Shown: piece after piece, positions 12,500 through 25,487 of the stretch
How the letters are laid out: every line of letters starts with the position of its first letter
How positions within the stretch are numbered: the stretch's first letter is position 1
Source of the DNA: Pseudoscleropodium purum
Taxonomy: Eukaryota; Streptophyta; Bryopsida; Hypnales; Brachytheciaceae
Direction: 5' to 3'
Length of the DNA stretch: 64,000 nucleotides
Assembly (NCBI GenBank): GCA_963969395.1
Contig: OZ017804.1
Location: 19,034,001-19,098,000 of the forward strand
Position numbers and translations under genes: made by a program
The notes under the pieces: generated by a model
What the model saw: only the letters and a program-made list of their open reading frames with translations
What the model was told of the DNA's origin: nothing
The model's database searches: none

Positions 12500-15400
12500 A
12501 AAAAGTAGAGAAATGTCCCATAAAGTCATAAAGGAAGTTGATTTTATTATTTTTGGAAAAATACATTAAAAAATGAGTTGGTCTTTAAATTGTCTCTTAC
12601 ATACATCATGATTGTTTATAAAAAATAATGTAATTGTTTATCAGAAAAATAAATAAACTACTCAATTGCAAAAAAATAAGATTCAACAAGAAGATGAACA
12701 TATTTTTTGAGGGGAAAGTGTCATATGTCCCTAGTTATATGTTTGAAAGGAAACTTTGATGTCGATTTGAAAATATTTCATTTTAGTTAGGGTAGTAATA
12801 TAGAATTAGATACAAATTTGAATTAATCCAAAACCTAATTTATCTAATTTTGCAAATTTTGTAATTGAAATCAATTGGAAATGATCTTTCATGAAAGAAT
12901 CCATTGTATACTTCAACAAGCAATATGAGATATATAAAAATCTATTTACATATTCATACTTATATTATTTTGTACATATACCTACATAAATTGTACTTGT
13001 ATTTGCATTCAATTTGGGGGGGGGGGGGGATAAATTATTATGTTTTCTTTTATGTATCCTTTATTTTCTAGGAGTCACAAGCAAGTGTTTTTGAAAAGAT
13101 AGCTTCTTCCCCCTAGAGAGATGACATCCTATGGTTGTGACAATGCATATTTTTAACCCCTTAAAAGATGAAGTATATATAAGTTGATTTTTAGGGGTCT
13201 GTTTAAATTTGTATGATCACCTTGGTCATTTAATACTACATGATTTTTGCACAAAATTTTGAGTACATTCCAACGTTCTAATTTTAAAGAAATTTATTGT
13301 ATGTTTTCCTTCGATTTCCAAATTGAAGTATTTTTTCATGTATTGAGTTCGACTATTTTCTCTATTTCTATGAAAATTTTATGAAAATTTATTTCTATGA
13401 AAATAAGTAGGATAAACATATAATTTATAGATGTTTTCATTGATTTTTTGTCAATGTTTTTGAATGGAAATTAGATTTTTTCCAATTCCACTGGCTAACT
13501 TTGAATTAGATATTGGTTCCTCCTAAACATTTGTACATTCATGCCTAAATAATAATAAGAAAAAACTTGCAAGTATCAAGAATTTATACTTGGAATCTTG
13601 TCGAGCCATAATCGATTTTGCCTCTAAAGCTCTAAGTCTATATTCCACTTCCTCTTAGATTCTCTTAGGATTTATAAAAGAAATGACACTCAAATTCTTA
13701 TCTTGATTCATTCAAGACATGATTATTGTGCCTATCATATAAAGTAGGATAACCTAAAATGAACCCTAATCTATTTGCAATCCCTATAGTTAAACCCAAT
13801 CCCACTCCGCTCCATTGTAGTATAGTGAAAACTATACTAAGTTCATACAAAAAAAAAAATTGAGTATAGAATTGGGGTTGAAAGGGTTTAGATTAGATTA
13901 AAATGGACAGATTTATAATTTCTAAGCTTGGAGCCATAAGATTGGTATATGTGGCAAAAAATTTACTTGTTCCCTACAATCTTAAGGGATCATGATTTTG
14001 GATTATTATTGCTATAGAGTTGGGATTACGGCAACTACATTAATACCCAAAAAGACAATAGTGGTTCTCCTTGTAGTTCACAATTGGAAGCTATATGTTT
14101 CTACTTCGATAACCTTCAAAACTAGTAGAAAAAGCGGTCTTTGGACACTAAGAAATAGTGTTAGAATATGGTGCCTAAGGCCTATGTTGGCACTAGCTTG
14201 GTGCCAATGTGGGCCTTGGGCACAAACAACACTAGCATGTGAGCCTATAAATGTGAGCCTACAAGCCTTGAGCCTAGGTGTAATGCAGTATACTAATTAA
14301 GATGTTAATTCAAGTCTATACTCATTTGTCTTAATAGTATGTGAGACACTAATTTACCAAAATCAAACTATTTTGAATTAGTTTAAGTTGAAATCTTTCT
14401 TGCATCCTATTAATTTTCATAAAAATAAATTTTTGTAGATGACACTAATTTCTCCCATCATTAGTAGGAGAAATCAATGTAATTGAGAAGTTGAACTTGG
14501 TAAGGGCTCAAGAGACAACATTATGTATTTCAACCTTTTATTTCATTTTTGACTCCAAGATTACTATAAGCATTTAGAAGCTGATTGATTATTATAGCGA
14601 AAAATTTCCTCTAGTTAATAAAAAATATTAATCTATGGTTATTGCGCCTAATTGTGATTTGTTTGCAAAACCACCCATCTAGATTCTTGCCTAAAATGTA
14701 ACTCTTTTGACTATGAGACATTAGGGGCAATTTGGATACATTTGTTTTTAGAATTTTGAAGATTCATAATTTATTCATACATTGTTCAAAAAATGTGTAC
14801 CAAGACAATCTCAAATCTTCTTCTCACTTCTAAAAAAATCCAACAAAAATTTAGACTATTTAATAATGAAAATCTAATTCCAATGCTTACACAAATAATT
14901 TTTGATGTGGTTACCTTATAATAGTTGGACTTGGCTTCAAATTGAGGTGTTAAAATTTATTGAATTCAAAGGTTTTGTAGTTTGTTTAATGAGAATTTTC
15001 AATATCTAGTTTCTTAGTGCTTACTATCATAATATGCATTTAAGTTATTTGCTTTGGTATTAATTCCTTTAGAACCTCTACATGATGATTTGATAAATTA
15101 GTATGCTTAATATTGCATAAATTCCCCAAATTGACAATTTTGTTGCTTTTGTCACTTTGAACTTATAATTTTTCATAAAAAATTGTTTTACTTTCAAAAA
15201 TTATTCCAACAAAAGTTGATACCTACAAAAGATAGCATAGGTTCAAAATCAATAGATCTGTGCAACATATTGTGGGTTAAAATCCTTCAAAATGTTATAA
15301 AAATTTCTTTTATTGTATGTGAAGGACATGATTGACACATCTTTGCCAAATATTTTATAGTTTTTGGAAAATAAGATTTAGTAGATACTAAAAATAATAA

Positions 15401-17099
15401 CATATTGCAAGGTTTTTTTTCCCATACAAATTAAAAAAATTCTACATCATTTTGAAGAAATACATTCCAACAAACTTGATCTACAATTAAAATATATAAA
15501 GATATTTTGAAGTAGAAAGAAATTTATTTGCAAGTATCAATAGTTATTATTACCTACAATAAATATAGTACTTCAAATGATTTTTTACATGCTCTTTTAA
15601 GATTAACAAGTTGTGAAATGTATATTTTAAAAAGACATCAACTTTTTTGTACATCACTACCTTTTAGATTTTTAGTTTTTGGATAGTTTATATGAAATTC
15701 TTAGAGTTTAGGGGAAGGTGGGTGTAGATTTTGAATAGTTTTGTCAAAACAAATGATCATATGAGTAGAATCTAGACATCAAATCTTCATTTTTTTATAT
15801 TTTTATTTTCTTCTCATCTCTATATAAATTCATTCTAAACATTGCACAATAATCATGAAGCATCAAATGACTATATTAGTTGCATTGTTGAAAAAGAGAT
15901 AAAAATTGCTTTTCAACACATTGTACTAGCTTCCTAGCAACTTGGTTAAAAAATAAATAATTAAAGGGTGTCTAAATTTTTGGAAAATTACTTACCTATT
16001 TTGCCCCCTCATAAAAAAATATAGAGAGGAAGAAATTGTCCATTTCATAGAAATTAAACTCACTACATTCAATCTTGCATTTCATTTGGAAATAATACCA
16101 AGTGTATATTGCAAAGTTTTTTGCCTTGCCATTTTGACCAATCTAAAGCACAATCTCTTACATGCAACAAGCCTGGACACTAATAAAACCCAAATAGACA
16201 AGGTAGAGACCTTAGAATTTTGAAATCAAGAGAAGGGTTTAGGTAAATGCAGCCACCTTCAATGAAAACAATAACAACCATTCAAAAATTGTAAGAACAA
16301 CTTAAATGAATGCCTACATTATTTTAATTGTATTTTAAAAACTTTCAATTATAATATATATTATTTTTGTATTATCTAATAATAATAATAATTTTAATTA
16401 ATTATCAAGCAAAAATTGCCCAAGCTAGTAGGAAGCTTTGATATTTGAATGTACCTCTTCCATTTTCCATAGCTCCAATAGTGAATTCTTGAAAACATTC
16501 ATAATCTAGATAAGTTTGACTAGCCTATAACCACCTAGATTAGCAATCTAAATATTTTGTGCAAGTTGCTTAATGTTATATGTATTTTTTAGAGAAAGAA
16601 TTAATTGAAAAGGACTCAAATACAAGTGAATTCATATTACTCTGATAAGAACTAAGATGGATACACATTTTCAAACTTGTTTGATGCAAAATATAAAATT
16701 GTTAATAGGTAGAGGTCATATCCATCTTAAAAAGGTTAAAGATTACTTACATTCCACCCTAGTCCCATTTGATGAATGTTTTGAAAGCACAAGTTAACTT
16801 TCTAAAAGCACCTCTTTTATTGCCTAAAGTTACAATTGTTTTGACAAGCATTTGTTCCAAACTGCTCCCCCCCCTCCAAAAAAAACAACTAACATTTAAT
16901 GAATCACATCTCTATCAACTTGTTCTTGTCCATAAATAAATATGAATTTGATATTAATTTTTTTCCAACAGCTTCTAATTGTTTGCCAAAAAAACCAATT
17001 GCACACTTTGCAAAAATGGGTGACGTTTATTGTGCAAATACGAAGGTCTAGTAGATTTTGGAATTGGGTGACTAACTATAATAGACTGATCTACCTTAG
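12500..17099. other. AT-rich gene desert
   Basis: About 4.6 kb without a supported gene. A 14-base G run lies at 13016-13029 and ATA/AAT-rich low complexity at about 16350-16400. A short frame at 13992-14300 has no recognisable features. A CTACAAGCCTTGAGCCTAG word near 14257 recurs as a complement near 43450, a trace of another dispersed repeat. Confidence 0.4.
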
Positions 17100-19347
17100 T
17101 GGCTGCAGGCTCTCTTGGCGGGTAATTTAGTGGAATTTTTTTGAAGGGCCAAAAACAGTGTAAAATCACCGCTCAGCTTGCGAACTTTATTAAAAAGTAA
17201 AGATAAAAAAGCTAAAGTACGTCCCTCCGTAAGGAACCCTTCCCCACTCATCAACACGCCACGCACGGACGAGAACCTGGAGTTGTTTGTCCTTCCTTTT
17301 CTGCAAAGCTTGGCCATGGCCGTGGCTATGGCGATCGTTGCTGTCGTTAAGAAGGAGCTTTGAGAAATTAGCCATCGCTGCTCCGTAGCAGCAACACCGC
17401 AGTTCTATTTTCCCGACTTATCAATGTTGGCCAAAATCTCGCTGTGATTTCGTGAAAAAACACTCTCCGACTGATGACGACCACGAGCCGGCCATTTCTG
17501 CGAGCTTTCTCTTCGGTATCATAATCTTGGTTTGCGCTTCTCTGTCGCTGGCGTGTGATGTTGTGGCGGCTCAATTAGGCTTTGAAGATATTTCTGGTAC
17601 TGAAGTGCAAGTGTGAGTGGTGTGAGCGAGGTTATTAAGAAGTTGAACAGTAGTGTAGCAAGGGTTTGAGGGTCGTGTGTCGGTACGAGGAAGGCTCAGG
17701 GACGTGGAGCTGAAGCTGGCGGCGAGGTGAGGGAATTGGTTGAATCAGAGTTTTTTGATGTTTTCGAGAACAGGTGTCAGAATTGGCAATTGATGAGAGG
17801 TGGACCGAGTCAGGGGTTTCGAGGTAGTAGTGGAATTTGAAGCTCTGATCGGCGTGTCTGTTTTCTTAAAGATGGAGGAGTTTGGAGAGGGACTATGATG
17901 AGACCAAAATGAGGTGATTGCTGGATAGTGTAGATAGAGCGCGCAAGGCGAAGAAGGACGACGTTGCCTTGGAAGGGCTTTTGAAGCCTGAAAGTAAAGC
18001 GACGGAGGATATGGTGGGGGTAGACCAGACAGTCGGAGGCGAATCTGGTCTTCATTCTCTCTACGTGGTGCTATGGGCGTGGCTATCGACAATGATGATG
18101 ATGCTATCGTTTTCGGCTTGTGCTTGGCACAGGAGACGGATGCAACGTCGTAGGGAAGGTTGACGCTCGCTTGCCCTTTTTGTGTTGCTCTGTTTGTCCA
18201 ATCCTTTGATGCACCTTACTCTTCACGAGTCTACTATCTTCTTGAAATACGGCAAGTTCTCTAGTCTTGATTCTGAGGGGCGAACTCACTGTTTTTCTCA
18301 ACCATCTACTTGGTCTGTGACGATTTCTCTTGTCGGCTCCTGGTGTGTCAGATGTCGGTAACGCATGGGATGCCTGTTTGTATTCGTGCGCCTGGTAGGC
18401 AGTAATGAATTTTATCTTCAATGTTTTTTCAGCTCTCGATTAAATTGATAAGCTGCGTCAGGTTTGTGGTGTCTCACCCTTGGGTAGTCCACGGGTACTT
18501 TGATCAAAGCACCGAATTTGTGGTATGTTAGGGTTTTTACTTCGTTGCTGTACATCAATGCATGACGGTTTTGGAACGAAGGCATGAATATGAGGCGATA
18601 GACTTAGGTTCCTGCAACTGGATCGGAGATTCTTGGCGTATTCCCCTTCGAACTTTGGATAGTGTTCAGTTCTCGAGCGCTCCTAGTGATTGTCGTAATG
18701 CAATGTACCGGTGGGCTGACTTTCCTCATTAATGTATTGCTGGGCTGCCCAAACATCAAGCGGGTACAATGGCAAGAAGCTTTGATGTGGACATTTAATC
18801 ACCTTAGCGGTTGCTCTGGACCACGTACCGGTATTTTAAAGTTTCATGACCCGTATTTCATCAATTTTTCATCAATGCCAACGAGCCACTCTTCTTGCAG
18901 TGGATGTACCAGCATATAAATTTTGACACGTCTTGTAGAATGGTCGTCGCTCAATCTGAACCGGGCTAGGTGATTCATACTGAAATTGAAGATTTAGTTT
19001 ACTGGTAGTTATTACCAGCTTTGTCTATTACCTCCGTAAGTCTTTTATGGTTTTGTCTTAGTTCCGTAATTTTCGAGTAACTCAGTTCTTTTTAGAATAG
19101 GTTTTCCTGGAAATATGGTTGTAGGGATATAATTCCTACATGAATGTTTGTTCTTGTTATCTATTTTTATTTATTTTCGACTTAGGATGATTTGGCGAGC
19201 TCCTTTCCCGTAAGAATTCCTTCTCTGAGGTCATCGTTTCTCTTGTCTTTCGTTTGCTGTGAAATGCCGCGAGTATCAGCGGAACGTATCGCTAAGTTGC
19301 TGTTCAAGGGTTGATGTAAAGGGTTTTGTGGCCGTGTTGATTTGCAG
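17100..19347 (+). promoter_or_regulatory. Upstream / 5' region of the HECT gene, exons unresolved
   Basis: The composition changes sharply here to CpG-containing, more balanced DNA, as expected at the start of a gene. It probably contains the promoter, 5' leader and any 5' exons of the downstream HECT ligase. Candidate pieces: a frame at 19186-19285 preceded by a pyrimidine-rich tract and TTAG, ending before GTATCG with the phase needed to join the exon at 19348, and containing an ATG at 19264; and an ATG-started 56-codon frame at 18562. A TTAGGGTTT (telo-box complement) lies at 18528-18536. None of the peptides here is recognisable, so the first coding exon is not assigned. Confidence 0.4.
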
Positions 19348-22300
19348 CTGGTGATTTAGCTGCAGCTATTCAGCTTTCTATTAATGAAAACCGGCAACAA
19401 ATCGTCGTCAATATTCCCCCTGGCCCTATTCCAGCTGCGGTGGTGAGAATCGATGGCTCACGCGTTCAGGATGCTAGAGTGGCACCTGCAGCTGACATGC
19501 CCAGTATCAAGTCTATACATGAGCTCAAAGATCGCCTGAGTATCGGTTCACTCTTCAAAATGAAGCGTGACTGGCTGGCGAGGTTGGTACCATGATCATA
19601 CTCTTCAATTCATTTGTCTATCCGCAGCTTCAGCTAGGTCAGAAATATCCAGATTGACTGAAAGGTTCGGCCTTTTATATAATTTTGAACTTCGTCAGAG
19701 TGACGTGGACCGTGGCCTTTCACACCTGGATTTATTGACCTATGAATTAGCAGTGAACCCCAACATTTTGAACAGTTTAACTGCAGGAGATTCGATATGA
19801 TCGTCTTAAATCTTGTATCTAGAGTGTAGTGTCTTCTTTAATGACTCAATAATCCAGGTGATTGCTCACGAGGTGACTCGTATCAGGTTAAATAGCGTTT
19901 ATTACTCTCCTAAGTCACTTACTAATGTACATTTCTCTGCGGTGTTCTTGCATTCAGTCTATATTGTGTGAGGAGTCAATTTGCTTATAAAGTGTTTCTA
20001 CTTTTTCAGAGAGCTTTCGAAAGGAAAGAATGGTACGAAGGGTGAGCCCTCTCCTGCAAGACATGAGCGGAGGCTTTTGCAAATTGTTGTGCGTAGAGAC
20101 CAAGTTTTTCAAGATTCATACCTGCAGGTACCCACCATCTTGCAAATCTCTTTTTAGACCAGCAGAGCAGTTCTGTGGAGATTGCAAGCTCATGCTTCAG
20201 CTACGATAACATCGTTACCTACAGTCTTGGTCTGATCTGATATAAGAGTCTTCTGTGATACTCTGTGCAGTTCGCATCTCTCAGTGATGACGACTTGCGG
20301 AACCCCTTGTCCGTTCACTTTGTTGGGGAGGTAGGGCGGGACGATGGGGGTGTCACCCGAGATTGGTACAGTGTGCTCGCAAAGGAGATATTTAATCCGC
20401 AGTATGCCCTATTTACTCATAGTGCAGTGGATGACTATACATTCCAGATCAACCCTAATTCAGGAGTCAATCCTGACCATCTGGACTTCTTTCGATACAT
20501 CGGCACAATTGTTGGCAAGGCTCTATACGATGGCTGTCTTTTTGATGCGCATTTTACGAGACTCGTTTACAAACGGATTTTGGATAAACCAGTCACTTAT
20601 CATGATATGGCTTCTGTCGACGTTCAGTTTTACAAAAGCCTTTGCTGGGTATGTACCCATCTCATGTACCCATCTCATGCGCTTTAGTTCTATTGATTTT
20701 CATAAGGTTAGGGTATGGACGACCACTTCGATGATTAGGGTAGGGAGTGATGAACTTGATTATGCAGCATCCAGGTGTTATTCATGAAGTATGCGCGGAC
20801 AATATGTGCGAGGTGAACTTTGGATGAAAAGTTTGACACGCAAATTGTGTAATCTCGACCATGCTTGTTGGTAGAGTTATTTCATGGATACCCTTAGTTG
20901 TCCTTTCTGAAAGTTCGAGGGGCATGCGTTTGTGAACTGCAGCTCCTTGAGAACAAATTGGACGGCATGGACTTGGGCTTAACCTTCTCGGTGGACACGG
21001 ATAACTTTGGCGCGTATGAAGAGATTGAGGTATGTAAGAACGTCTCTTTTGATTCTGATTCTGATTGTTGTACCGAATAGCACTATCTCATTTTTTGCTG
21101 GTTAGATAGGATTTCAATCTGACTTGAGCAACTCGTGTTTTTAGTATAAGTCTTCGTAAGAGGTTTCTCTGAAGACGCTTCCGAGTTTAATCTGGAAGAG
21201 AACGTGTATGACATGCTGTGCAATTCTCACCCCTAAGGATTAGGTGAATATCAAGGGTTAATGGATGTCTAAGGTGTGTATTGTTTGCTGTTGATTGCAG
21301 CTTAAGAAGGGTGGAAAAGAAACAGTTGTAACAGAGCAAAACAAGCGGGAGTATGTTGACCTGTTGGCAAGCTGGCGCTTAAGAGGTCTTTCACCTTGAG
21401 GATTCTATCTTATGAATGTGACTTGCTACTTGAGTACCAATTGCTAATATTGCTGCTGTATTTCTATTTGTCTTTTTTTAAACACATGAAACAAAAGGTG
21501 TAGCTCAGGAATGTCGATCCTTGTGTGCTCAGCGTCCAGGGGAACTTTGAGCATCTCGAGTATCTTGGCCATTGAAATATTTTGCTCGATCATATTTAAA
21601 ATAAGATGGAGTTTCAAATCACTTTCAAATCCTACGTTTGATCCTAGTCTGGTTTCCCTTATCGAAGGAATATAAAATTTCAAAGCAGCAACCTTATGAT
21701 CATTTATGGATTTCTGAGCATATGCTGGAAATGAGATTCTGTTGCAAGATCACTCATTCTGTTTTTCTCGATTTGTGATACAGAGAGCGTAGAACAGCAG
21801 TTTCAGGCATTACGGACAGGTTTATCGCGAGTGGTGGACCCAGTTCTTCTACAGGTGTGTATTCTCTGTAGTTGTCGTATTTTAATTGGCTGGCTGATAT
21901 AAATTAGCTCCGAGCATGTGGTTAAGAGGATGGTCATTGTGGGTCCATCTTGACCTTTTGTTGGACAGTAGTACTTCTTGAGTCATCGGAACCTAAATTC
22001 TCTATTTGTTCCCAGCACTTTGATGAGGCAGAGCTCGAGTGGCTTATTGGAGGGCTGCCGACTATTGACGCTGGAGATTGGTGAGTGTATTCCCGAAATT
22101 TGTGATATTTTGAATAATGATTTACAATCCATACTTCATATTGAAATTAGTGGCACTCCCTGTGTTCAGAGCATATTGTGATGGCATTGAAGTCTGGTTA
22201 TCTTAACCGATAATTGCAAAATCCAGCTCACTGCTCATTTGTTTCAGATCAGTTATTGATGGAAAGAGTGTCTCTACAGGAGGAAAAATACAGTTTACAA

Positions 22301-23351
22301 GGCGGGATTCAGCGACTCTCCGGACTGTCATGTGATTAGGTGGTTCTGGCAGGTAATGATACATTCGTGTCTACTTTTTAAATGCATTTGCATATTGGTG
22401 TTTTTTCCAGCTGACATGGATGCGTAAGATTTCTAAACCTTGTTCGAACAACTTAAAACCTATTTTCTTTGTAACTGCCGTCAGTCATCGGATTTATGAA
22501 AGAACTTTCTATCTGATGTTAATTTACTCTTCGTTGTGCAGTTGGTCGAATCTTGGGATCAGGAAATGCGGGCCAGGCTGCTGCAGTTTGTAACTGGCAC
22601 ATCGAAGGTGAAATTTTAGAATCCTCCAGTCGTATGAAATTTTTGTTTCAAGTACATCTTCACTGCTTCTCTCTTTCAGATTTTGTATGTTGAATAGCTT
22701 TAAGTAGAGATAGCTAATTTTTTCTTTGGGGGATATGTATGAGCAGGTGCCATATCCAGAAGGCTTCAAGGTACCACCTTTTCACCTTGAATTTTTTCAT
22801 TACGTGAATTGCAGAACTTTTTTTTGGTGTTGGCCAGTATGCAGGAACTGTAAACTATGATATATATGACGTTTATCTCATCTGCAATCGTTTATGGCCA
22901 CAGGGCTTGCGAGGTAGTGAAGGTTTAAGAATGTTCCATATCGTTCGCGTGTCAGACTCGACAAGGTTACCCCAGGTAAATATATTGTTCCAACGCAATT
23001 TCTATGGCTGTGTGCCTTTAGTTCGTGATATTACAAGTCATATCAATTTGCTTCTAATCCTTTGAAGTAAATCACTTGATCCAGTAGAGTAAAAGTGAGT
23101 ATGTCGTCTCCTGTAACAAACCTCTCTTCTCTCTTTCTCCTGTTAAAGCTTCGTCTTGTGTGGTTGAAGTAGGGAAGTAAATGTCATTACCGAGATTAGT
23201 GATTGACTGCGAATGGCCATGTTTGTGATTTCTACAGGCGCACACATGCTTCAACGAACTGATACTTCCCGACTATGATTCATATGAAGAATTGAACAAG
23301 AATCTTATTACTGCCATCTTTGAGACAGGAAACCAGTTCCAGCTTCGATAA
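19348..23351 (+). CDS. HECT-domain E3 ubiquitin-protein ligase (14 exons, 5' end open)
   Basis: HECT ligases take ubiquitin from an E2 onto a catalytic cysteine and pass it to a substrate lysine. By eye the exons are 19348-19582, 19653-19752, 19858-19886, 20010-20127, 20271-20648, 20943-21029, 21301-21385, 21784-21854, 22016-22080, 22280-22352, 22542-22607, 22747-22770, 22904-22975 and 23238-23351. All phases agree and give 504 residues ending in TAA. The first exon carries a ubiquitin-interacting-motif-like helix (DLAAAIQLSINE). The HECT domain starts near LLQIVVRRDQVFQDSYLQ; family blocks seen include DDGGVTRDWY, FQINPNS, NKREYVDLL, WLIGGLPTID, LLQFVTGTSKVP and the catalytic AHTCFNEL with Cys at 23247-23249. 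The C-lobe is closest in style to NEDD4/HUWE1-type HECTs. Two exons are tiny (29 and 24 nt). The 19582/19653 junction has an alternative acceptor near 19637. The N-terminus is unresolved, so substrate choice cannot be inferred. Confidence 0.88.
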
Positions 23352-25287
23352 TTAGTGTGCACGAAGTGCGTGCCCCTACTTTCCCTGAAAAGCCATGTTC
23401 CTCTTTCTCAATTTTAGATGGTGCACTGGTATTGGTCACCCAGAACTGGATTGAAGATATTCCTTAGCGAAGATTTCCTGTATAACAACCAGTGACTAGA
23501 GGTTTACGGTCAGTTTGGACCTTGTTGAGGGCTCTATTGCCTTCCAGTGCTTCCTCCCTCTTTTCTTCCGTCTACGAATATGTAGGCTGATAGGCAAAAT
23601 AGAACGCATACGAGTCATCAAGTTTGAGGACTTGACAAACAAGTCCTATTCTTGGCTTTGCAGCCCCGCTGCAAATCTATTACATGTTAGGTCAGAGAAG
23701 CTTCCAAATATGACACGACTTGTCTATGCCAGATGAGACTTATTTCGGAGAGTTTAGGATGGTAGTTGTAATCACAATTCTTCTTATCAAACCTTCCCTG
23801 TACAGTGCCTGTTCAGATGATTGTTTCAGTGTTCCTGGTATATACAGCTTCCTACACAGTGCGCTGATAGTGTTATCCTTTAATGTTGCCAAAGTGTGGG
23901 AGTAGAGGTTGATCTAAAATTGTCCAGCAAATTGATGACCCTGATTGAATCTGCAGGGCTGGAAGCTTCTTTTTATAATTGTTTTCTTGTGGTACTTTTT
24001 TTTTTTATACATTTTAATTGAGGTTGAAAACTCTGTAATCGTGGGATTACGTCAAAGGATTACTCAAACCTTCTGTGTTTTTTTTTAATCCGTAGCTGAC
24101 TTCATCGCATTCTTAACATTGTGCTGTTTAGTGTATTGTGAACCGGTGAGATGGGGAAAAAAGAATTCAATGAAATTTGAAACTGAAATATAGAAAACAA
24201 AATAAAAGCAATAATTGGAGGTTTGTGTATGCTTGGTTGAATAAAAAGAATGAAAGATATACAGGGGAAGTTCATAACTCTGAAATGAGGTGCATGTCAT
24301 TGTGGAAATCATCTTTTGGGGTACCATGTGAATTATTTGCTTCAAAAATACTAAGAGCATTTATTGGAGGTCAAACCACTATACAAGACTTTTTCTTTCC
24401 ATACAAAATTCCAAGGGTCATCTATTCTTCTATTTTACATAGAAGGATTATCTATCATTGAGGAGGCTTAAATTCTTCAAATGTTTAAAGAGCATGCAAT
24501 CTCACTATATTATTCTAATTGCAAATTGCAAAATGAATAATTAAAATAATATAGTAAACAACTCCAATAAAAAAAATACTCACACAATAAGAGATCTTGA
24601 TCATATTTTCATTTGAGAATACAAGATTATTCAAGATCCTAAACATGGTAATGTCCAAGATTCCGAATATGATTTCAAATTTTCCGAATTTGATTATCCT
24701 TAGTGAAAAAACAGTTGCAAAAATGGGCAACAAGGCTTCAGTTCTCACACGCTTATCCACACTCCTCCAAGATTTCTGGATTGACATGTTACTTAGGCAA
24801 AACTATCCATTGCAAACCAAAAAAAATCTCATCCAACCACGTTACAAACATTCATCCAAAACCTCCCAAGCACTTTTTCATCCGCTCATAATGCACTGTC
24901 CTGACTGCAGTACTGCACCTTTCGCGAAAAAGAGAAACCGGATTTCTTCCCGGTCAGTTGCAAATGGATCACCACAGCCCCGCATGCAGGGCCACACAAT
25001 CCCGCCACCCAATTGCAATGGGCATACAGAACCATCGCTGGCAGCATCAGTGCAAACCTTAAGCTAAGCACGGCAGCTTGGGCCTTCAATTTCGTGCGCG
25101 CCTTCGTCTTTCCTGTGCCGTCCACACGCTCGCTACATAACAGCAAACCCTTTCCAATGCAAGGCTAAGCTCAGGTGGAGGAAGTGTGGTGAGCGCGTGC
25201 TGAAAGATCTTGCAAGGCTCGTCTGAAAGAGCTCAACAACGAGTCTCACTGGGCTGATCATTGATTATTCTTAATTGATTGATTGAA
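23352..25287. other. HECT 3' flank and NEET upstream region
   Basis: About 23352-24000 is the likely 3' UTR and flank of the HECT gene. About 24080-24720 is AT-rich with no supported gene. About 24760-25287 becomes CpG-containing and is the probable promoter and leader region of the NEET gene; a TTTCGCGAAAAAG word lies at about 24920. A 156-codon open frame at 24597-25067 has no protein-like features and crosses the composition boundary, so it is not called. Confidence 0.4.
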
Positions 25288-25486
25288 AGAGCTTGCCAAT
25301 TGTTGTTTGGAAGGACTGCTTGATTCTTTTTCAAGAGGGCTGATTCTTGTGTGGAAGGGCTGATTGATTTCGTGCTTGGAAGGGTTGTTTGATTCTATTT
25401 TGGAGGAGCTGGTTTTCGATTGAAGGGGCAGTTCGGTTTTTGTTTGGAAAGGCTTTGGGATTCTTGTTTGAAGGGGCTGTGTGAGC
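25288..25486 (+). repeat. Degenerate short tandem repeat in the NEET leader
   Basis: Eight to nine diverged units of about 19-25 bp, each beginning like AAGGGCTG and ending like TTGTTTGG, run directly up to the NEET start codon. A spurious open frame on the opposite strand shows the repeat as a recurring peptide. It probably lies in the 5' UTR, given its position immediately before the ATG. Confidence 0.7.
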
Positions 25487-25487
25487 G

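Noticed and set aside
17745..18421. Minus-strand frames of 81-115 codons upstream of HECT
   Set aside because: Low-complexity Pro/Ser/Arg composition, mutually overlapping, no family resemblance; more likely shadows in the HECT upstream region.
20344..20787. 147-codon + strand frame overlapping the main HECT exon
   Set aside because: It is a shifted frame of the real HECT exon at 20271-20648, which carries the conserved residues.
24597..25067. 156-codon + strand open frame between HECT and NEET
   Set aside because: No recognisable motifs; it crosses from AT-rich intergenic DNA into CpG-containing promoter-like DNA and overlaps open frames on the other strand.
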